Below, in pieces: positions 59,486 to 64,000 of a stretch of DNA of 64,000 bases. The notes below the pieces were generated by a model, which saw nothing but the letters and a program-made list of their open reading frames with translations, was not told where the DNA came from and did not search any database. The translations under genes were made by a program, and so were the position numbers. The stretch's first letter is position 1. Each line of letters begins with the position of its first letter. The stretch is from Parapusillimonas sp013416435 (GTDB lineage Bacteria > Pseudomonadota > Gammaproteobacteria > Burkholderiales > Burkholderiaceae_B): contig NZ_CP197474.1 in assembly GCF_052180245.1 (NCBI RefSeq), positions 1 through 64,000 on the forward strand, in the 5' to 3' direction.

Positions 59486-60664
59486 ATGAGCGCTACGAAA
59501 CCAGAAAGCAAAAACGCCGGGGCGCGCCGGCCTCTCGAAGGGATACGAGTCATCGATATGTCACGGCTCGCACCCGGCCCGTACTGCAGCATGCTGCTGG
59601 CGGATCTTGGTGCGGAGGTGATCGTGGTGGGCGGCGGCCGGGCCGGCAACCCCATCGCCACGTTTTCGCGTGGGAAGCATTTCATCAAGCTGGACCTCAA
59701 GGCGCCGGAGGGCCGCGAGGCGCTGCAGCGCTTGTGCCGCACCGCAGACGTATTTCTCGAAAGCTTCCGCCCGGGCGTGTCGGCGCGATTGGGCGCGGGG
59801 TATGAAACACTCAAGGAAATCAACCCTCGCCTCATCTATTGTTCCTTGACGGGATACGGCCAGGAGGGGCCCCTGGCGCAGGAAGCCGGGCATGACCTGA
59901 GCTACCTGGCCCTGACGGGCGTGATGGGCGCGGTCGGTCCGAAAGACGGCCCTCCCTCGGCGCCCTTGAACCTGCTGGCGGACTTCGCTTCCGGCAGCTT
60001 CATCGCGGCGCTCGGCATCGTGACGGCCTTGTTCGACAGGACCCGCACGGGGTCCGGTCAGTACATCGATACCGCCATGATTGACGGCTGCCTGTCATTG
60101 ATGGCGATGCACTGGCCGGTCTGGAAGACGCCGATCCTGCCGGAGCGCGGCGATGGACTGCTGGCCGGCGGCGCCCCTTATTACCGCTGCTATCGCTGCG
60201 CGGACGGCAAGTACATTTCCGTGGGTGCGCTGGAGACCCAATTCTTCACGAATCTCTGGACCACCATGATGGGCACGCAGGTGCCGGACCACATGGACAT
60301 GCGCATCTGGCCCGACATTCGCGAAGCATTCGAAAACGCCTTCGTACAGAAACCCCGGGACGAATGGACGAAGCTGTTCGAGGGCAAGGATGCTTGCGTC
60401 ATGCCCGTACTGGCACCGGATGAGGTCTGGTCGCATCCGCATATCGCCCAGCGCCATGCCGATAGTTCTCCGGAGAGCGTGCCCGTCGTTCCTCGTTTCG
60501 GAGGCTCGTCTTTCCGGCCGCCGGCAACGAATACGGCCGACCGTTCCGATGAGATCCTGGCCGGCGCCGGATTGACGCCTGAGGAAATCGCGCTGGCAAG
60601 CCCGGAGTCGGAACGCAATCGGATTCCTTCCCGGACCTGGCCGCCCAAGATGACCTCGTTCTAA
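59486..60664 (+). CDS. CaiB/BaiF family III CoA-transferase
   Basis: A 392-residue enzyme with LEGIRVIDMSRLAPGPYCSMLLADLGAEVI at the start and the catalytic Asp in NLLADFASGSFIAALGI. RTGSGQYIDTAMIDG is also conserved. The family moves CoA between carboxylic acids or racemises 2-methylacyl-CoA (Amacr branch). It starts two bases after the GH88-like gene, so they are one transcript. A second family member lies two genes on. Confidence 0.92.
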   Translation: MSATKPESKNAGARRPLEGIRVIDMSRLAPGPYCSMLLADLGAEVIVVGGGRAGNPIATFSRGKHFIKLDLKAPEGREALQRLCRTADVFLESFRPGVSARLGAGYETLKEINPRLIYCSLTGYGQEGPLAQEAGHDLSYLALTGVMGAVGPKDGPPSAPLNLLADFASGSFIAALGIVTALFDRTRTGSGQYIDTAMIDGCLSLMAMHWPVWKTPILPERGDGLLAGGAPYYRCYRCADGKYISVGALETQFFTNLWTTMMGTQVPDHMDMRIWPDIREAFENAFVQKPRDEWTKLFEGKDACVMPVLAPDEVWSHPHIAQRHADSSPESVPVVPRFGGSSFRPPATNTADRSDEILAGAGLTPEEIALASPESERNRIPSRTWPPKMTSF

Positions 60665-60702
60665 ACCATGAATACTTGCTATCGGATTCTCAGGAGAAAT
60701 GC

Positions 60703-61833
60703 GTGAAGATCACCCACTACGATGAAATGTACGGCTCGTTCCGGGACCAGGTGCGCCGGTTTGCGAAGGAGAAGGTCGCGCCCTTCGCGGCCAAGGTCGA
60801 CGAAGAAGAGCGTCCTCCCATGGAGGCCTACGAAGCCAGTCTCGCGCTCGGCCTGCCGGGCCTGCCTTTTTCCGAGGAGTTCGGTGGCCAGGAAGGAGAC
60901 GTACTGTCGCAGATCATCACGGTGGAAGAGCTGGCGCGGGTTTGCGCTTCGTCGGCAACGACCGTCTCCACCTGCTGGATCATGATGCTGGTGCAGCGCT
61001 TCGGTTCAGACGAACAGAAGCGCCGCATCATTCCTTCCGTGGTCCGCGGCGAGCAGCGCTCGGCCTGGGGGCTGACCGAGCCCAAGGGCGGTTCGGATCT
61101 CATGGGCGTGGTGACCTCTGCGAAGCGGACGGCCAACGGATGGCTGCTCAATGGTACGAAGCGCTTCATCACCAATGGCGGCTGGGCGGATTGGTACCTG
61201 ATCTTCGCGCGCACCGAGGGTGACAAGTTCGGGATCTTCCTGGTCAACAGGCAGGACCCGGGGGTTTCTTTCGGCGCGCCGGAGCGCAAGATGGGCTTGC
61301 GCGGCAGCCCCACGTCGGACGTCATCCTGGACGATTGCCTGATTCCCCTGGACCGCGTGGTGGGCGATCCCGTGCGAGGCGGCGAATACATCCGGGCCGG
61401 GCTCCTGGCCTCCAGGCTGAAGTACGCGGCTCACGGGCTGGGCATCGCGCAAGGGGCGCTCGACGAGGCCGTCGCCTATACCAAGGGCCGGGAGCAGTTT
61501 GGCCGGCCGGTGTCCGACTTCCAGATGGTGAAAGGCATGGTGGCGGACATGGCCATGAAGGTGGAGGCGGGGCGGGCGTTGTTGATGCATGCCGCCACGC
61601 TCGTGATGAACGATGATCCGGGCGCCAAGAAATATGCGTCCATGGCCAAGGTCATGTGCACCGACGCCGCCATGTCGGTGGCGACGGATGCCGTCCAGCT
61701 GCATGGCGGCTATGGGTATCTCAAGGATTATCCGGTGGAACGCATGCTGCGCGATGCCAAGGTCACGCAGATCTGGGAGGGCACGAACCAGATCCAGCGC
61801 CTGATGATCGCCAAAGACGTCTATGCGGGTTGA
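60703..61833 (+). CDS. Acyl-CoA dehydrogenase
   Basis: A 376-residue flavoenzyme of the usual length. SAWGLTEPKGGSDLMGVVTSA and TKRFITNGGWADW contact FAD; EQFGRPVSDFQMVKGMVADM and LHGGYGYLKDYPVERMLRDAKVTQIWEGTNQIQRLMIAKDVY carry the flavin and catalytic region with Glu in WEGTNQ. GTG 60703 with AGGAG at seven bases is preferred over the upstream TTG. It oxidises an acyl-CoA to the enoyl-CoA and lies between two CoA-transferase genes. Confidence 0.92.
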   Translation: MKITHYDEMYGSFRDQVRRFAKEKVAPFAAKVDEEERPPMEAYEASLALGLPGLPFSEEFGGQEGDVLSQIITVEELARVCASSATTVSTCWIMMLVQRFGSDEQKRRIIPSVVRGEQRSAWGLTEPKGGSDLMGVVTSAKRTANGWLLNGTKRFITNGGWADWYLIFARTEGDKFGIFLVNRQDPGVSFGAPERKMGLRGSPTSDVILDDCLIPLDRVVGDPVRGGEYIRAGLLASRLKYAAHGLGIAQGALDEAVAYTKGREQFGRPVSDFQMVKGMVADMAMKVEAGRALLMHAATLVMNDDPGAKKYASMAKVMCTDAAMSVATDAVQLHGGYGYLKDYPVERMLRDAKVTQIWEGTNQIQRLMIAKDVYAG

Positions 61834-61845
61834 ACGGAGCGCGAC

Positions 61846-62976
61846 ATGTCATCGGTATTGGAAGGCATCAAGGTACTGGAGCTTTGCGAAGTGTTTCAAG
61901 GGCCGCTGGCCGGGCAGATATTGGGCGACTTCGGCGCCGATGTCGTCAAGATCGAGAAGCCGGGCAAGGGGGATTCCCTGCGCCACAGCGACACGGTTGC
62001 GGCCGCCCGGGGAAAAATGGGCGGATACTTCGCGGCCGTGAACCGCAACAAGCGCTCCATCTGCCTGAATCTGAAGGACGAGAACGATCGCGCGGCATTC
62101 ATCGAGCTGGTGAAGGAGGCCGATGTCCTCATGCACAACTACCGGCCGGGTGTGCTGGAGAAACTGGGATTCGGCTACGACAGGCTGGAGGCCTTGAATC
62201 CGGGCCTGATCTATGCCGCAGCCAGCGGCTTCGGCGAGACGGGCCCCCTGTCCGGCATGGCGGGACAGGATTTCCTGATCCAGTCGATCAGCGGCCTGGG
62301 AAAGAAGACCACCGCCGGCGGTGACCATCCCACCTTCATCAACGTGCCGATCGCGGACTACACATCGGGCGTGCTGCTGGCGCAGGGCATATTGCTGGCG
62401 CTCCTGGAACGCGGCCGGTCGGGGCGCGGCCAGCAAGTGAATGTTTCATTGTTCAGCGCGCTGATCGCCATGCAGAGCCTTGAGGCGTCGACTCTCCTGA
62501 ACTATGATTACGAAACTCGATGGTACGAGCGGGCCTTGAATTTCACGGCTGAGGCAAGCGACGGCTGGCTGAGCGTCATCGGATTCTTCCGCGACAATCC
62601 CTTGCAGCTGATCTGCCGAGCCCTGGGCATTGAAGACCTTTCCCTCAGGCCGGAATGGCAGGACAAGCATGCGCAGGCGCGTCACAAGGAAGAAATCGCA
62701 GCCGTGCTCAGACCGCTCTTTGGCGGCATGACGGTCGAGGAAAGCGTCAACCGGCTACAAGGCGAGGGGGTGCTCGCGGCGCCCATCCTCGGATTGGACG
62801 AAGCGCTGGCGCACGCACAGACCCACGAAAACGGCCTGGTCACGGCGGTTCCGGTCGAAGGACAGGAAGACATGCGCCTGGTGGCCAATCCCCTGAAGCT
62901 TTCCAGGACGCCGGCAACGATCCGGCGTGGGCCGCCCGCGCTCGGCGCTCATCGAGACGAGGTGCTCAATAGATAA
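61846..62976 (+). CDS. CaiB/BaiF family III CoA-transferase
   Basis: A 376-residue enzyme with LEGIKVLELCEVFQGPLAGQILGDFGADVVKIEKPGKGD and the catalytic Asp in NVPIADYTSGVLLAQGIL. NYRPGVLEKLGFGYDRL is also family-typical. It differs widely from the CoA-transferase at 59486, so the two probably serve different substrates or steps. ATG 61846 is 12 bases after the dehydrogenase stop. Confidence 0.93.
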   Translation: MSSVLEGIKVLELCEVFQGPLAGQILGDFGADVVKIEKPGKGDSLRHSDTVAAARGKMGGYFAAVNRNKRSICLNLKDENDRAAFIELVKEADVLMHNYRPGVLEKLGFGYDRLEALNPGLIYAAASGFGETGPLSGMAGQDFLIQSISGLGKKTTAGGDHPTFINVPIADYTSGVLLAQGILLALLERGRSGRGQQVNVSLFSALIAMQSLEASTLLNYDYETRWYERALNFTAEASDGWLSVIGFFRDNPLQLICRALGIEDLSLRPEWQDKHAQARHKEEIAAVLRPLFGGMTVEESVNRLQGEGVLAAPILGLDEALAHAQTHENGLVTAVPVEGQEDMRLVANPLKLSRTPATIRRGPPALGAHRDEVLNR

Positions 62977-63016
62977 TACTTAATTGAACGGGCAGGGATC
63001 GACCAAGGTGCAGGAC

Positions 63017-64000
63017 ATGATTGCGATGAAGGAGCAGGGCGGCTCGACAGCCGGTACAGCGGCCCTGGCAGTGCCCGACAAGCTCGACTCGGCCTGGACG
63101 GTGCCGGGCATACTCAAGGACTCCGTGCGGCGGTATGGCTCCCGTCCTTCGCTCGAGGTCGTGGGCGGGGTGTCCGAGACCTATGACCAGACCTGGGAAA
63201 ACGTTTCGTATCTGGCCAGATGCCTGTTCCAGCAGGGTGTGCGCCCGCAGCAGCGAGTGCTGATCATGCTGGCCAACACGCACCTGGCAGTGCACGGCTG
63301 GCTGGCGGTCAACCTGATCAATGCGGTGGACGTCAGCATCAACACGGGATACAAGGGCCAGAGTCTGGAGCATGCGGCCAATCTCAGCGCGGCGCAGATC
63401 CTGATGACCACTTCGGATCATCTGCCGGTGATCCTGCGTTCACAATCGCGGCTTGCGCATCTGCGCACCATCGTCCTGATGGACGACGCCGACCAGGCCG
63501 ATTGGCCCACCGACGCGCCTTTCAGCATCCTGCGCTTTCGCGATCTGGAAGCTGCGCCGCCGGACTGCCTTGCCGCCCAGGCCGCCATGCCATGGGATAT
63601 CGGATCCGTGATCTATACCTCCGGCACCAGCGGGCCCGCCAAGGGCGTCATGATGCCCCATGGCCAGATCGCTCTGCTTTCCAGGCTCTCGGCCGCCAAG
63701 ACGAGCTTGCAGGCCGACGATATCTTTTTTTCCTTCTATCCCATGTATCACATGGCGGGCAAGTTCATGTCGGTGCTGGCCACCTTGTCGGTCGGTGGCA
63801 GGATCGTCCTCGATACGGGCTTCACGCCCGGCGAATGGCTGAATCGAATCCGGGCCTACGGCGCCACGATTACCGCGGCGCACGGCCCCATGCTCGAGAT
63901 GGTATATGCCCAACCGCCTTCCGACTCCGACAAGGACCACCGGCTGCGCCTCATCCGCACGGCGCCTTTTCCCAAGCGCATTGCCGCGGCCTTCGAGGCC
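63017..64000 (+). CDS. AMP-binding acyl-CoA synthetase, N-terminal part (cut by window end)
   Basis: The frame runs open to the last base, giving about 328 residues. The P loop is SVIYTSGTSGPAKGVMMPHGQ, and SFYPMYHMAGKF is the usual following motif. Either ATG 63017 (GCAGGA before it) or GTG 63008 could be the start. It is the last visible gene of the 58416 operon and would charge the pathway acid with CoA; the C-terminal domain lies outside the window. Confidence 0.9.
   Translation, partial: MIAMKEQGGSTAGTAALAVPDKLDSAWTVPGILKDSVRRYGSRPSLEVVGGVSETYDQTWENVSYLARCLFQQGVRPQQRVLIMLANTHLAVHGWLAVNLINAVDVSINTGYKGQSLEHAANLSAAQILMTTSDHLPVILRSQSRLAHLRTIVLMDDADQADWPTDAPFSILRFRDLEAAPPDCLAAQAAMPWDIGSVIYTSGTSGPAKGVMMPHGQIALLSRLSAAKTSLQADDIFFSFYPMYHMAGKFMSVLATLSVGGRIVLDTGFTPGEWLNRIRAYGATITAAHGPMLEMVYAQPPSDSDKDHRLRLIRTAPFPKRIAAAFEA

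Overview
The window reads as a chromosome segment from a beta-proteobacterium of the Burkholderiales, most likely Alcaligenaceae (the Bordetella/Achromobacter/Pusillimonas group). I infer this from the GC-rich codon use, the rpmH-rnpA-yidD-yidC and dnaA-dnaN-gyrB blocks, three orphan Bug-type tripartite tricarboxylate receptors, a DUF4148 remnant, and many IclR/GntR-controlled CoA-linked catabolic genes. No rRNA, tRNA or CRISPR array was seen.

Layout. 1-4.4 kb: the end of an aminotransferase, then an AT-rich stretch with an E. coli oriC-like order of DnaA boxes (candidate oriC, about 786-1035), a Fic gene with a convergent 56-residue protein that looks like its inhibitory-helix antitoxin, a second diverged copy of the origin-like stretch (about 2040-2245), a class I glutamine amidotransferase and a second, self-inhibited Fic protein. 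4.4-20.7 kb: the conserved replication and membrane-insertion core (mnmE, yidC, yidD, rnpA, rpmH, dnaA, dnaN, gyrB). It is interrupted between mnmE and yidC by a YciI gene, a catalase and a five-gene Liv-type ABC operon. 20.7-24.7 kb: accessory and damaged DNA, with a GHKL-ATPase gene, an IS3-family element sitting in the remains of another, a beheaded outer-membrane efflux gene and a DUF4148 pseudogene.

24.7-36 kb: a short-chain fatty-acid transporter, a 1141-residue fusion of a molybdopterin oxidoreductase with a flavin/2Fe-2S reductase, an IclR regulator, and a divergent DctPQM TRAP transporter with a GMC oxidoreductase. 36-43.2 kb: a glutathionyl-hydroquinone-reductase-like enzyme with a coupled 69-residue protein, YceI, a Fur-type iron-uptake operon whose PepSY gene has been deleted internally, a YgiD-type dioxygenase, and a Rid protein with its divergent GntR regulator. 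43.3-64 kb: a response regulator / Bug receptor / cytoplasmic histidine kinase cluster, then two CoA-ester catabolic blocks (enoyl-CoA hydratases, acyl-CoA synthetases, acyl-CoA dehydrogenases, CaiB/BaiF CoA-transferases, a ThDP enzyme, a GH88/105-like hydrolase, a TauD dioxygenase and two more Bug receptors). The last synthetase runs off the window.

A 30-base double palindrome (GGGGTCAGACCCC, about 4 bases, GGGGTCTGACCCC) occurs about a dozen times. Every copy is intergenic or lies at a gene end, and the copies tend to mark the edges of gene blocks. Read together, the window is a conserved core with imported transport and catabolic cassettes slotted in, each carrying a local regulator and in several cases a visible operator-like palindrome.
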